Origin: Spongiactinospora rosea
Lineage (GTDB): Bacteria; Actinomycetota; Actinomycetes; Streptosporangiales; Streptosporangiaceae
NCBI RefSeq assembly: GCF_003315795.1
Contig: NZ_QMEY01000028.1
Span: 47,105 to 111,104, forward strand
DNA: 64,000 nt
Direction: 5' to 3'
Within the stretch, counting starts at the first letter, position 1, and the number at the start of each line of letters is the position of its first letter. A model generated the notes under the pieces. The model had not been told where the DNA came from. It saw only the letters and a program-made list of their open reading frames with translations, and searched no databases. Positions 17,379 to 26,257 of the stretch are shown piece by piece. Position numbers and translations under genes: made by a program.

Positions 17379-17957
17379 ATGGCGGAGGCGATCTACGTCG
17401 GCGGGCTGCTCGTGGCGACGCCACGGCTCGACGACCCCAACTTCCGGCGTAGTGTGGTGCTGGTCCTGGAGCATGATCAGGACAGCGGCACTCTCGGGGT
17501 GGTCCTCAACAGGCCAAGTGACATTTCGGTCACTCAGGTGCTGCCCACCTGGGACGCGCTGGTGAGCGGGCCGTCCGTGCTGTTCCAGGGCGGGCCCGTG
17601 CAGACCGACAGCGCGCTGGCGCTGGCGGCGGTGCCGAGCGGGGAGGAGCCGCTGGGGTGGCGGCGGCTGCAGGCGGGCATTCCCGCCGTGTCCAGGCTGG
17701 GCACGGTCGATCTGGACGCGCCCCCCGAGATCCTGGCCGGGGAGATCGCGCAGATGCGGATATTCGCGGGCTACGCCGGGTGGACCCCGGGCCAGTTGGA
17801 GTCGGAGATCGCCGAGGGCGCCTGGTACGTGGTGGACGCCGAGCAGGGCGACACCTTCTTCTCCGACCCCGAATCACTCTGGCGCGCCGTGCTGCGCCGC
17901 CAGCCGGGCGAGCTGGCGTTCGTGGCGACCTGCCCGGACGACCCCACCCTCAACTGA
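17379..17957 (+). CDS. YqgE/AlgH family protein
   Basis: A 192-residue protein of the UPF0301 (YqgE/AlgH) family. It shows YVGGLLVATPRLDDPNF near the start, VLVLEHDQDSGTLGVVLNRPS, FQGGPV, and the C-terminal FAGYAGWTPGQLESEI. The family is widespread and its biochemical function is unsettled. The ATG at 17379 is chosen because conserved sequence starts at once. In-frame ATGs at 17367 and 17370 and a longer upstream frame exist but add non-conserved residues. It converges on the tetR gene with a 7-bp gap. Confidence 0.9.
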   Translation: MAEAIYVGGLLVATPRLDDPNFRRSVVLVLEHDQDSGTLGVVLNRPSDISVTQVLPTWDALVSGPSVLFQGGPVQTDSALALAAVPSGEEPLGWRRLQAGIPAVSRLGTVDLDAPPEILAGEIAQMRIFAGYAGWTPGQLESEIAEGAWYVVDAEQGDTFFSDPESLWRAVLRRQPGELAFVATCPDDPTLN

Positions 17958-17964
17958 CACCCCG

Positions 17965-18603
17965 TCAGGGACCGTCCGGGGTGTCCCAGCCCGGGCGGAA
18001 GGACCGTTCGGCGAGCGTCAGGGTCTCGTCCACCCGCGCCACGAGCGCGCCCAGGTCCTCGTGCGCGCCCGGGCACTCGAAGCCGACCCGCGCGGCGGCC
18101 GCGACGAAGGCCACCACCAGGCACGCCCGCTGATCCGGCGGCCCTTCAACGCCCTGCCTGCGGGCGACCAGCCCGGCCAGCCGCCCCTCCAGCCCGGCCG
18201 CCCGCCCGACCGCCGCGCTCAGCAGGGCGGGGGTCACGTCGAGCAGCCTGCGGGTCTTCATGTAGCGTTCTTTGTCCGCCTGGTCCGAGGCGATCAGGCC
18301 GCGGGTGACCGCGCGGAAGGTGTTGATCAGCGCGGTCCCCGGCGACTCCCCGGCCGGGCGCGACTCCAGCTCCTCCGTCACGGCGATCTCCAGATCGGCC
18401 ATGTGGTAGAGGGCCAGGTCGTCCTTCCCGGCGAAGTAGCGGAAGAAGGTCCGGGGGGAGACCTCGACCGCCGCGGCGATCTGCTCGATCGTCGTGTGCT
18501 CGTACCCCTGCGCGAGGAAGAGGTCGAGTCCCGCGTCGATGAGGGCGTGGCGGGTCTTGAGCTTCTTCCGCTCGCGCAGGCCGATCTGACCCATGGTCGT
18601 CAT
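17965..18603 (-). CDS. TetR-family repressor of the adjacent MFS pump
   Basis: A 212-residue TetR-type regulator. The N-terminal helix-turn-helix is IEQIAAAVEVSPRTFFRYFAGKDDL, and the ligand domain is all-helical and variable. The ATG at 18603 lies about 10 bases behind GAAGG. The frame stays open upstream to 18642, but over the divergent promoter. It is transcribed away from an EmrB/QacA-type drug exporter, and the shared 156-bp intergenic region contains a perfect palindrome. This is the classic arrangement for drug-induced release of efflux. Confidence 0.87.
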   Translation of the reverse strand: MTTMGQIGLRERKKLKTRHALIDAGLDLFLAQGYEHTTIEQIAAAVEVSPRTFFRYFAGKDDLALYHMADLEIAVTEELESRPAGESPGTALINTFRAVTRGLIASDQADKERYMKTRRLLDVTPALLSAAVGRAAGLEGRLAGLVARRQGVEGPPDQRACLVVAFVAAAARVGFECPGAHEDLGALVARVDETLTLAERSFRPGWDTPDGP

Positions 18604-18674
18604 CCCTTCGCCACCTTCATGACACAGTGTGCCATCCATCACTATGTGACACTTGCTGGTCTTTGTCGATTGTC

Positions 18675-18687
18675 AGTGACTGTCACT
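18675..18687. promoter_or_regulatory. Palindromic operator between tetR and MFS genes
   Basis: AGTGAC-T-GTCACT is a perfect 13-base dyad in the divergent promoter region. Related TGACAC/GTGTG elements lie nearby (18620-18655). It is the likely TetR binding site, controlling both directions. Confidence 0.55.
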
Positions 18688-18759
18688 ATGGTGAAAAATC
18701 CTTCAAAGTAAGGGGATAGCAGGGCATGGGGTGTCCTGCTGAGTTAAGGGGGACTTTTC

Positions 18760-20349
18760 GTGATGGCGCATGCGAAGACAGTGGGCAGCCCACTGTCCGG
18801 CTCGCCGACCGGAAGACGAGCGCAGGGACATCCCTGGCTCACGTTGATCGCCGTGTCGCTCGGCGTGATCATGGTGATGCTCGACGGCACCGTCGTCGCC
18901 ATCGCCAACCCGGTGATCGCCACCGAGCTGGGCGCGTCGCTCGCCGAGATCCAGTGGGTGACCAGCGGCTACCTGCTCGCCCTCGCGGTCTTCCTGATCA
19001 CCGCGGGCAAGCTCGGCGACCTGTTCGGGCACAAGCGGGTGTTCATGGCCGGCGTCGCGGGCTTCGCGCTGACCTCGCTCGCCATCGGCCTGTCCCAGGG
19101 CATCGGCTGGCTGATCGCCTTCCGCGTGCTGCAGGGGCTGTTCGGCGCGCTGCTCCAGCCCGCCGCCCTCGCCCTGCTGCGGGTCGCCTTCCCCGGTGAG
19201 CGGCTGAACATGGCGATCGGCATCTGGGGCGCGGCGATCGGCGTCTCCAGCGCGGCGGGGCCGATCGTCGGCGGCGTCCTGGTGGAGAAGGTCAACTGGC
19301 AGTCGGTGTTCTTCATCAACGTCCCGGTCGGCCTGGTGGCGCTGGTGGTCGGGCTGATCGTGATCAAGGAGAGCCGGGCCGGGGCGCTGTCGCGCATCGA
19401 CTGGCCGGGCGTGCTCCTGCTGTCCGGCGCGATGTTCTCGCTGGTGTGGGCGATCATCAAGGCGCCGGAGTACGGCTGGGGCGACGTCAAGACCATCGCC
19501 TTCGGTGTGGCGACCCTCGTCCTGGGCGCGCTGTTCGCCTGGTGGCAGAGCAGGGCGCGCGAGCCGCTGCTGCCGCTGAGCCTGTTCAGGAACGCCTCGG
19601 TGTCCATCGGCACGGTGCTGATGATCCTGACCGCCTTCTCCATGTTCGGCGCGATGTTCTTCCTGACGTTCTTCTTCCAGGGCGTGCACGGGCTGACGCC
19701 GCTCGACGCCGGGCTGCGGATGCTGCCGATGAGCGCGGGCATGATCGTCGCCTCCCCGCTGGCCGGGTTCCTGATCGGCAGGCTGGGGCCGAAGATCCCG
19801 ATCGCGGGCGGCATGCTGATCACGGCGGTCTCCATGTTCCTGCTCTCCCGCCTCGGCATCGACGCCGCGTTCGTGGACACCGCGATCCCGTTCGCGCTGC
19901 TGGCGTTCGGGCTGTCGCCGGTGATGGTCGGCGCGACCGAGATCATCGTGGGCAACGCCCCGGTGGAGCTGAGCGGGGTGGCCGGCGGCCTGCAGCAGTC
20001 GGCCATGCAGGTCGGCGGCTCGCTCGGCACGGCGGTGCTCGGCGCGATCGTCGTGGCCAAGGTCGCCGACGTGCTCCCCGGCCACTTCACCGCGCAGGGG
20101 CTGCCCGCCCCGACCGCCGGTCAGGTGGACCTGATGAAGGACGCCGTGGCGTACGGCCAGGCGCCGGTGCCCCCGGGCCTGCCCGACCAGGCGGTGCAGG
20201 CGATCACCACCGCGTCGCACCTGTCGTTCCTGGACGGCATGCACCTCGGTTACACGGTCAGCGCCGCGGTGGCCGTGCTGGCCGCCCTGCTTGTCGTCTT
20301 CGTCCGGGCGGGGCGTAAGATCGATGGGCCTTCCGTGCACGTCGGCTGA
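18760..20349 (+). CDS. MFS drug exporter, DHA2 (EmrB/QacA) type, 14 helices
   Basis: A 529-residue protein. LDGTVVAIANP at 41-51 is the D1 motif of 14-helix exporters, GKLGDLFGHKR at 83-93 is motif A, and GVSSAAGPIVGG around 161-172 is the antiporter motif C. Proton-driven export of hydrophobic drugs or of an endogenous metabolite is expected. AAGGGGGA at 18746-18753 supports the GTG at 18760; an adjacent ATG at 18763 is equally possible. It is divergent from its probable TetR regulator. The DUF3039 gene follows 34 bp downstream and may be cotranscribed. Confidence 0.92.
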   Translation: MMAHAKTVGSPLSGSPTGRRAQGHPWLTLIAVSLGVIMVMLDGTVVAIANPVIATELGASLAEIQWVTSGYLLALAVFLITAGKLGDLFGHKRVFMAGVAGFALTSLAIGLSQGIGWLIAFRVLQGLFGALLQPAALALLRVAFPGERLNMAIGIWGAAIGVSSAAGPIVGGVLVEKVNWQSVFFINVPVGLVALVVGLIVIKESRAGALSRIDWPGVLLLSGAMFSLVWAIIKAPEYGWGDVKTIAFGVATLVLGALFAWWQSRAREPLLPLSLFRNASVSIGTVLMILTAFSMFGAMFFLTFFFQGVHGLTPLDAGLRMLPMSAGMIVASPLAGFLIGRLGPKIPIAGGMLITAVSMFLLSRLGIDAAFVDTAIPFALLAFGLSPVMVGATEIIVGNAPVELSGVAGGLQQSAMQVGGSLGTAVLGAIVVAKVADVLPGHFTAQGLPAPTAGQVDLMKDAVAYGQAPVPPGLPDQAVQAITTASHLSFLDGMHLGYTVSAAVAVLAALLVVFVRAGRKIDGPSVHVG

Positions 20350-20383
20350 GTGGGGGGCCCTTCGTGCGCATAGACTCGTTGAG

Positions 20384-20632
20384 GTGAGCACGAAGATCCT
20401 TCCCGAGGGCGATGTCCGCCAGGAGCTCTCCCACGACGGAGACCACGAGCGATTCGCCCACTACGCCGACCGGAACAAGATCACCGAAAGCATGGTGACC
20501 GGGACCCCGATCCGTGCCCTGTGCGGCAAGGTGTGGGTGCCCAGCCGTGACCCGAAGAAATATCCGGTCTGCCCGGAGTGCAAGGAGATATACGAGGGCC
20601 TGCCCAAGGGCGAGCCCGAGAAGTCGGAGTGA
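20384..20632 (+). CDS. DUF3039 small protein with Cys motif
   Basis: An 82-residue protein conserved in actinobacteria (DUF3039). It contains HERFAHYADRNKITESMVTG, and the C-terminal half has Cys residues in ALCGKVWVP...CPECKEIY, suggesting a small zinc-binding site with one Cys plus a CPxC pair. The function is unknown. The GTG at 20384 is used because upstream in-frame residues overlap the MFS gene end and are not conserved. A strong terminator follows. Confidence 0.85.
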   Translation: MSTKILPEGDVRQELSHDGDHERFAHYADRNKITESMVTGTPIRALCGKVWVPSRDPKKYPVCPECKEIYEGLPKGEPEKSE

Positions 20633-20693
20633 CGAGGCCGGGATCGCGCAGCGCCGCGGTCCCGGTCCGTCGTGAGCCGTGCCCCGGGCCCAG

Positions 20694-20725
20694 GGGCGGA
20701 CGCGGGGGCGTCCGCCCGCATTTCG
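20694..20725 (+). terminator. Rho-independent terminator after DUF3039 gene
   Basis: GGGCGGACGC (20694-20703) and GCGTCCGCCC (20708-20717) form a perfect 10-bp stem with a GGGG loop, followed by GCATTT. It lies 62 bp past the DUF3039 stop. Confidence 0.8.
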
Positions 20726-20861
20726 CCGATGACTCGGGCCCCTCGGGAGTGTTGCTCGCCTACTGTGCGCGGTCATGCCGTTACGGTCTGGATAGCGCCG
20801 CGGTGCGGCGGATCTGACCGGCACGTGCCAGGTCCGGCACGGGTGAGACTCGGGGGAGTGC

Positions 20862-21800
20862 ATGGCCCGGCGTTCGTTCGCCGCGATAGCGGTATGCCTG
20901 TTCGCGTTCGGCACGTCAGGATCGGGTGTGGCCGGCCACGCGGAGAGGGGGCCGGGTGAGGTCCACGCCCACGGCGGCGACTGCCCGCCGTACGCGGCGC
21001 GCGTCCCGGGGCCGGTCGCCCGCGCCGGGGTGCGCGAGCTCTCGCCGCAGGAGGCCCGGCGGATGGTCGCCGACCTGGACGCGCGGGCCCGGCGGCTGCG
21101 GGTCGTCCCCACGGGGGCGATCAACGTGCCGCTGTGGGTGCATGTGATCGACGGCGGGCGGCGGATCGGCAGGGAGTCCGTACGCGACCAGATCGACGCG
21201 CTGAACGCCGCGTACGGCGGCCGGTTCGGCGGCGCGGACACCCGCGTGAGGTTCAAGCTCGCCGGGATGACCTCGACCGCCAATCCCGCCTGGTTCCGCG
21301 ACCCGCTCGGCCACGAGCAGGAGATGAAGCAGGCCCTGCGCCGGGGCGGCCCGTCCGCCCTGAACCTCTACATCGCCGAGTTGAACGAGGTCGTCCTCGG
21401 CTATGGCACCTATCCCTACTGGTACCGCACCAACCCGGTGCTGGACGGCGTGGTGATCGACTGGCGCAGCATGCCGGGCGGCACGATGCGGACCTTCAAC
21501 CGCGGTTTCACCGCCGTCCATGAGATCGGTCACTGGCTCGGCCTGCTGCACACGTTCGAGAACGGCTGCGCCGAGCCCGGCGACGGCGTGGCCGACACCC
21601 CGCCGGAGGCGTACGCCACCGAGGGCTGCCCGGACACCAAGGACACCTGCCCGCTGTCCGGCAAGGACCCGTTCCACAACTTCATGGACTATGCCCACGA
21701 TCGGTGCATGTCGGAGTTCACTCAGGGGCAGGCTGTCCGGATTCGCACTGCGTGGGCGGCTTACCGCATGGTTGGGCGGAGTTCTACCCTTAGCGGGTGA
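20862..21800 (+). CDS. Secreted zinc metalloprotease, M43 (pappalysin/cytophagalysin) type
   Basis: A 312-residue preproprotein. Residues 1-25 are a signal peptide (RRSFAAIAVCLFAFGTSGS). A pro-region runs to about 85. The catalytic domain has H220-E221-x2-H224-x5-H230 (HEIGHWLGLLH), the extended metzincin zinc site, and a Met-turn at M275 (NFMDYAHDRCM). C236, C256, C263 and C282 fit the disulfides of M43 enzymes. It is an extracellular peptidase, probably nutritional or developmental. Its stop overlaps the start of the next MFS gene (GTGA), so the protease and exporter are translationally coupled, which is unusual pairing. Confidence 0.92.
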   Translation: MARRSFAAIAVCLFAFGTSGSGVAGHAERGPGEVHAHGGDCPPYAARVPGPVARAGVRELSPQEARRMVADLDARARRLRVVPTGAINVPLWVHVIDGGRRIGRESVRDQIDALNAAYGGRFGGADTRVRFKLAGMTSTANPAWFRDPLGHEQEMKQALRRGGPSALNLYIAELNEVVLGYGTYPYWYRTNPVLDGVVIDWRSMPGGTMRTFNRGFTAVHEIGHWLGLLHTFENGCAEPGDGVADTPPEAYATEGCPDTKDTCPLSGKDPFHNFMDYAHDRCMSEFTQGQAVRIRTAWAAYRMVGRSSTLSG

Positions 21801-23212
21801 CAGTACCGACCACAGTTGACGCTCCATACTCCCCCCAAGGAATCTTCAGCCCCCAGTACCGCACGGCTACCTCCGGCATCCTGCTCACGATCACCCTGAT
21901 CGCGTTCGAGGGCATGTCGATCGGGGCCGCGATGCCCGCGATCTCCACGGATCTGCAGGCCATCGACCTGTACGGGTGGAGCTTCTCGGCGTTCTTGATG
22001 GCCGGGCTGTTCGTGACCGTGATGGCGGGACAGTGGTCGGACCGGCGCGGGCCCGCGCTGCCGTTCCTGCTCGGCGTGGCCGTCTTCGTGGCCGGCATGA
22101 TCATGGCGGGCGCGGCGGCGAACAAGGGCATGTTCATCGCGGCGCGCGCGGTGCAGGGCTTCGGCGGGGGAGCGGTGATCGTCGCGTGCTACGTGATGAT
22201 CGCGCGCGTCTACCGTCCGGACGCCCGGCCGAAGATCTTCGCGGCGCTGTCCAGCGCGTGGGTGGTGCCCGCCCTGATCGGGCCGAGCGTCGGCGGCCTG
22301 GTGGCGGGGACGGTCGGCTGGCGCTGGGTGTTCTTCGGGATCGTGCCCCTGGTGATCCCCGCGCTGCTGATGCTGCTCCCGGCGCTGCGCGCCAAGAAGG
22401 ACGAGCCCAAGGCCGCCGCCGACCCCGGGGACGCCGGGGGCGCCGCTCCGGTACGTCGGGGCGGCCCGGTGGTCATGACCCTCTCCGCGGCCGGCGCGGC
22501 CGTGGGGGCGGGCGTCCTGCTGTACGGCGTGGGCGACCTGCACCTGCACCTGCCCATCGGCCTGGCGGCGTGCGCCGTGGGGCTCGTGCTGCTCGGCCTG
22601 AGCCTGCCCAGGCTGCTGCCCACCGGGTCGCTGCGGCTGCGCCGTGGCCTGCCCACCACGGTGGTCATGCGCGGCCTGCTGTCCGGCCCGTTCTTCTGCG
22701 TGAACTCCTTCATCCCGCTGATGCTCCAGGAGGTGCGCGGCTTCTCCGACGCCGCGGCGGGGGTGGCGCTCACCACGGGGGCGCTGGGCTGGTCCGCGGG
22801 GGCGTACCTGCAAAGCCGCGGCTTCGTGCGGCGTGAGCGGCTGATCATGTTCGGCGCGGTCGCCGTCACGGCCGGGATCGCGCTGACCGCGCTCGCGGTG
22901 AGCCCGGCCGTGCCCGGATGGGTCGCGGTGCCCGCGTGGGTCGTCGCCGGGTTCGGCATGGGGATGGGCGTCAGCAGCGTCAACGTCACCACGATGGCCC
23001 AGTCCAGCGATGCGGAGCAGGGCGCCAACTCCGCGTCCCTGCAGGTGACGGACACGCTGGGGGCGTCCCTGGCGATCGGCTTCGGCGGCGCGCTGATCAA
23101 CTTCGTCGGGCACGACGACATCGCGACCGGGTTCGTCACCGTCTCCGCGGTGATGGCGGTACTCGGGATATTCGCCGCGATCGTCGCGGGACGTGTCCGG
23201 GTCCGGACATAG
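21797..23212 (+). CDS. MFS transporter, multidrug type
   Basis: A 471-residue integral membrane protein with 12-14 helices. It has a motif A-like GQWSDRRGPALPF after helix 2 and an FEGMSIGAAMPAIS stretch in helix 1. A long polar loop sits mid-protein (about 195-225, rich in Lys, Asp, Gly and Ala). The GTG start overlaps the protease stop by four bases. The substrate is unknown; export of a drug or of a small product is most likely. No regulator gene is adjacent. Confidence 0.88.
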   Translation: MTVPTTVDAPYSPQGIFSPQYRTATSGILLTITLIAFEGMSIGAAMPAISTDLQAIDLYGWSFSAFLMAGLFVTVMAGQWSDRRGPALPFLLGVAVFVAGMIMAGAAANKGMFIAARAVQGFGGGAVIVACYVMIARVYRPDARPKIFAALSSAWVVPALIGPSVGGLVAGTVGWRWVFFGIVPLVIPALLMLLPALRAKKDEPKAAADPGDAGGAAPVRRGGPVVMTLSAAGAAVGAGVLLYGVGDLHLHLPIGLAACAVGLVLLGLSLPRLLPTGSLRLRRGLPTTVVMRGLLSGPFFCVNSFIPLMLQEVRGFSDAAAGVALTTGALGWSAGAYLQSRGFVRRERLIMFGAVAVTAGIALTALAVSPAVPGWVAVPAWVVAGFGMGMGVSSVNVTTMAQSSDAEQGANSASLQVTDTLGASLAIGFGGALINFVGHDDIATGFVTVSAVMAVLGIFAAIVAGRVRVRT

Positions 23213-23313
23213 GTCTCCGTTCGTCTCAGCCGTATCTGTGATCACTGATTTCCTGAGTCCGCGCGGCGATCGTGGTAGGACAAGGGAGCGGTGGCCGTGC
23301 GGGAGGAGGCGTC

Positions 23314-24060
23314 GTGGAAGAACGACCGGGGACCCGGCGGCCTTACGCCCGGCAGCAGCCATGGCCCCCGGCCCGGACGCCGGCCGAGATGCCCGCCGAA
23401 ACGCCCGCTAGGACACCGGAACCGGCGGGGGAGGACTTACTCCCGCCGTCCGCCCGCTGGTACGGCACGCCCGCCGACCCGCATCCGCGCCGCCTGTCCC
23501 GCCGGCTCATCCGGTCCCTCACGATCGCCGGGAGCCTCGCCGTCGGCCTGTCGCTGATCGCCGGGGCGGTCGTGATCGTGCTGCGCGCGGTGTCGCCGGA
23601 GCCCGTCGTACAGGTCGTCTCCGACCCGCTCGCCGGGGTGCGCCTGCGGCTGCCCGAGGGGTGGGCGCAGCGGCCCGTCGCCCCGGTGACGGCGTTCACG
23701 TCGGCCGCCGCCGACGCGGCGGGCGGGGCGATGGTGATGGCCATGCCGGGGCCCCCGCTGGGCGGCGGATCGCCGCGCGAGGCGGCGCTGCGGGCGTCCG
23801 AGCTGTACGGCAGGCTGCTGCTGCACGGCGACACGGTCTCGGTGGCAGAGGACGCCGCCATCGCGGTGGGCGGGGCCACCGGGCACGCGCGGGCGGTGGT
23901 CGCGCAGTACAAGGACGTGGTCAACCGTCCCGCGTACCTGCGGGTGATCGTGCTGGACCGCGGCCCGCGGACCCTGCTCATGGTGGCCATCGCGCAGCCC
24001 GACGACGCCCGCGCCCGGGCCGCGATCGGCCAGGTGATCAAGGGCGCCACGGTGGGGTGA
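23314..24060 (+). CDS. Single-pass membrane protein with extracytoplasmic domain, unknown
   Basis: A 248-residue protein. The N-terminal 70 residues are Pro/Arg-rich and cytoplasmic. One membrane helix spans about 78-100 (SLTIAGSLAVGLSLIAGAVVIVL). The exported domain of about 140 residues starts VVSDPLAGVRLRLPEGW and resembles small lipid- or wall-associated actinobacterial domains in which a GWxxR segment is followed by an oxidised-peptide-like fold. I cannot name the family. The GTG at 23314 directly behind GGGAGGAGG is preferred to the longer frame from 23272. Confidence 0.6.
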   Translation: MEERPGTRRPYARQQPWPPARTPAEMPAETPARTPEPAGEDLLPPSARWYGTPADPHPRRLSRRLIRSLTIAGSLAVGLSLIAGAVVIVLRAVSPEPVVQVVSDPLAGVRLRLPEGWAQRPVAPVTAFTSAAADAAGGAMVMAMPGPPLGGGSPREAALRASELYGRLLLHGDTVSVAEDAAIAVGGATGHARAVVAQYKDVVNRPAYLRVIVLDRGPRTLLMVAIAQPDDARARAAIGQVIKGATVG

Positions 24061-24229
24061 TCGCGCCGCGCGGCCGTGTAGCACGTGGAGCCGAGCTTGG
24101 CCAGGATCCGGGGCGTACGGCACGTCTTGTCGGTGCCGGGGATTACCCTGGTGTCCTTGTGAGGGCCCGAACCGAAAGAGACGCCTGCGACGCGGGCGGC
24201 CTGACGAGACGCACGGCAAGGAGCGTGGT

Positions 24230-25987
24230 GTGAGCACCTCCGCCGCATCGCATCTTTCCCCTTCCTATCCCGACAGAGCCGCCTGGGGCACCGCGCCCAA
24301 GCTGCGCGCCTGGCAGCAGGAGGCGTTCGACCTCTACTTCGCCGCCGAGCGGCGCGACTTCCTCACCGTGGCCACCCCCGGGGCGGGCAAGACCACCTAC
24401 GCGCTGCGCATCGCCAGCGAGCTGCTGTCGCGCGGCATCGTCCGCACGGTGACGATCGTCACACCCACCGAGCACCTGAAGCGCCAGTGGGCCGACGCGG
24501 CGGGCCGGGTGGGCATCGCCATCGACCCCGAGTTCAAGAACAGCCAGGGCACCACCTCGCGCGACTATCTCGGCGTCGCCGTCACCTACGCCCAGGTCGC
24601 CATGCACCCGGCGCTGCACAGGGCGCGCACCGAGGGCCGTCGGACACTGGTCATCTTCGACGAGATCCACCACGCGGGCGATGCCAAGTCCTGGGGCGAC
24701 GCGGTCAGGGAGGCGTTCGAGCCCGCGGCCCGGCGGCTGGGGCTGACCGGCACGCCGTTCCGGTCCGACGACAACCCGATCCCGTTCGTCGGCTACGTCG
24801 AAGACGGCGACGGCGGGCTGCGCAGCGTCTCCGACTACTCCTACGGCTACGGCCCGGCGCTCGCCGACGGCGTGGTCCGGCCGGTGATCTTCCTGGCCTA
24901 CGCGGGCGAGATGAAGTGGCGCACCCGGGCGGGCGACGAGATCACCGCTACGTTGGGCACGCCGCTCACCAAGGACCAGCTCTCCCAGGCGTGGCGAGCC
25001 GCGCTCGACCCCAAGGGCGACTGGATCCGGCAGGTCCTGCGGGCCGCCGACCGGCGGCTGACCGAGGTGCGCAGGGGCGTCCCCGACGCGGGCGGCCTGG
25101 TGATCGCCACCGACCACGAGACGGCCAGGGCCTACGCCCGGCACATCCGCACGATCACCGGGGAGGGCGCGACCGTCGTCCTGTCCGACGACCCCGACGC
25201 CTCCAAGAAGATCAAGGGCTTCGCCGCCTCGGAGGGGCGCTGGCTGGTCGCGGTCCGGATGGTCTCGGAAGGGGTGGACATCCCGCGCCTGTGCGTGGGC
25301 GTGTACGCCACGTCGGTCTCCACGCCGCTGTTCTTCGCCCAGGCGGTGGGGCGCTTCGTGCGCGCCCGCAAGCGCGGGGAGATGGCCTCGGTGTTCGTGC
25401 CCTCGGTGCCGACCCTGATGGGGCTGGCCGGGGAGATGGAGGCCGAGCGCGACCACATCCTGGGGCGTCGGCAGGCCGAGGACGGGCTGGATGACGACCT
25501 GCTCAAGGAGGCCAGGCAGAAGAAGGACAATCCCGACGTCCTGGGTGACGAGCTGCCGTTCGAGACGGTGGAGGCGTCGGCCACGTTCGACCGGGTGCTG
25601 TTCGACGGCGGCGAGTTCGGCACCGGGGGCGATGTCGGGTCCCCTGAGGAGGAAGACTTCATCGGGCTGCCCGGCCTGCTGGAGCCCGACCAGGTGGCGA
25701 CCCTGCTGCGCAAGCGCCAGTCCGAGCAGCAGGCCGCGAAGCGCAAGCTGGCTGGTACGGCCGAGGCCGCGCCCGAGCGGTCGCCGCACGAGGAGCTGGG
25801 GACGCTCCGCAAGGAGCTCAACGGCCTGGTCGGCGCCTGGAACCACCGCACCGGCCAGCCCCACGGTGTGATCCACGCCGAGCTGCGCCGCGCCTGCGGC
25901 GGCCCACCCATCGCCCAGGCCACCGCCGACCAGATCCGCGACCGCATCGCCCAGATCCGCAAATGGGCCACCCAACGCTCCCGCTGA
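24230..25987 (+). CDS. Superfamily II DEAD/DEAH-type helicase
   Basis: A 585-residue protein. Motif I is ATPGAGKTT (48-56), Ia is TIVTPTEHLKRQW (75-87), II is DEIHH (144-148), III is LTGTPFR (172-178), and VI is QAVGRFVR (371-378). The C-terminal 150 residues are acidic, then helical. The layout resembles the helicase half of type III restriction or UvrB-like enzymes, but there is no nuclease domain and no methyltransferase nearby. A housekeeping DNA-repair or RNA role is therefore as likely as defence. The GTG at 24230 is backed by AAGGAG. It converges on pncA across a 270-bp gap holding a short direct repeat. Confidence 0.88.
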   Translation: MSTSAASHLSPSYPDRAAWGTAPKLRAWQQEAFDLYFAAERRDFLTVATPGAGKTTYALRIASELLSRGIVRTVTIVTPTEHLKRQWADAAGRVGIAIDPEFKNSQGTTSRDYLGVAVTYAQVAMHPALHRARTEGRRTLVIFDEIHHAGDAKSWGDAVREAFEPAARRLGLTGTPFRSDDNPIPFVGYVEDGDGGLRSVSDYSYGYGPALADGVVRPVIFLAYAGEMKWRTRAGDEITATLGTPLTKDQLSQAWRAALDPKGDWIRQVLRAADRRLTEVRRGVPDAGGLVIATDHETARAYARHIRTITGEGATVVLSDDPDASKKIKGFAASEGRWLVAVRMVSEGVDIPRLCVGVYATSVSTPLFFAQAVGRFVRARKRGEMASVFVPSVPTLMGLAGEMEAERDHILGRRQAEDGLDDDLLKEARQKKDNPDVLGDELPFETVEASATFDRVLFDGGEFGTGGDVGSPEEEDFIGLPGLLEPDQVATLLRKRQSEQQAAKRKLAGTAEAAPERSPHEELGTLRKELNGLVGAWNHRTGQPHGVIHAELRRACGGPPIAQATADQIRDRIAQIRKWATQRSR

Positions 25988-26052
25988 CCCCACCCCCCGG
26001 CGTGCGCGGTGAGGCTCCAGCGGGCCCGGTCTAGGGCAGCCCGACGCCCGCG

Positions 26053-26243
26053 GTGGGCTTCAGCCGGGCTGTTTCAGGGCGCCCGGCGCTTACGCTGACC
26101 CGCTGCGTCGTGCCCACCGGATCGTGGGACCTGGCGTTGCGAGCGGGCGGCATTCGGGGCCGCCGGGTCCTCCCGCCTCGGCCGTACCGGCCACGAGGGT
26201 CGCTCGTGGTGGGCTCCGGCCGGGCCGATTCAGGGGCGCCCGG
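26053..26243. repeat. Direct repeat pair between helicase and pncA
   Basis: Copies at 26053-26086 and 26209-26243 share most positions over about 35 bases (gtgggctYcRgccgggcYg, then ttcaggg and cgcccgg). The gap 25988-26257 contains no convincing gene. Confidence 0.5.
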
Positions 26244-26257
26244 TACTCCTGCCGGGG

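Noticed and set aside
18726..19199. Overlapping 157-codon frame at the start of the MFS gene
   Set aside because: It is the +1/+2 shadow of the MFS transporter, Arg-rich and without motifs.
24230..25987. Helicase as the core of a defence island
   Set aside because: No nuclease, methyltransferase, phage-sensing or BREX/DISARM partner is nearby; neighbours are housekeeping NAD and Clp genes.
24143..25993. A 616-codon minus-strand frame opposite the helicase
   Set aside because: The plus strand carries all helicase motifs; the antisense has none.
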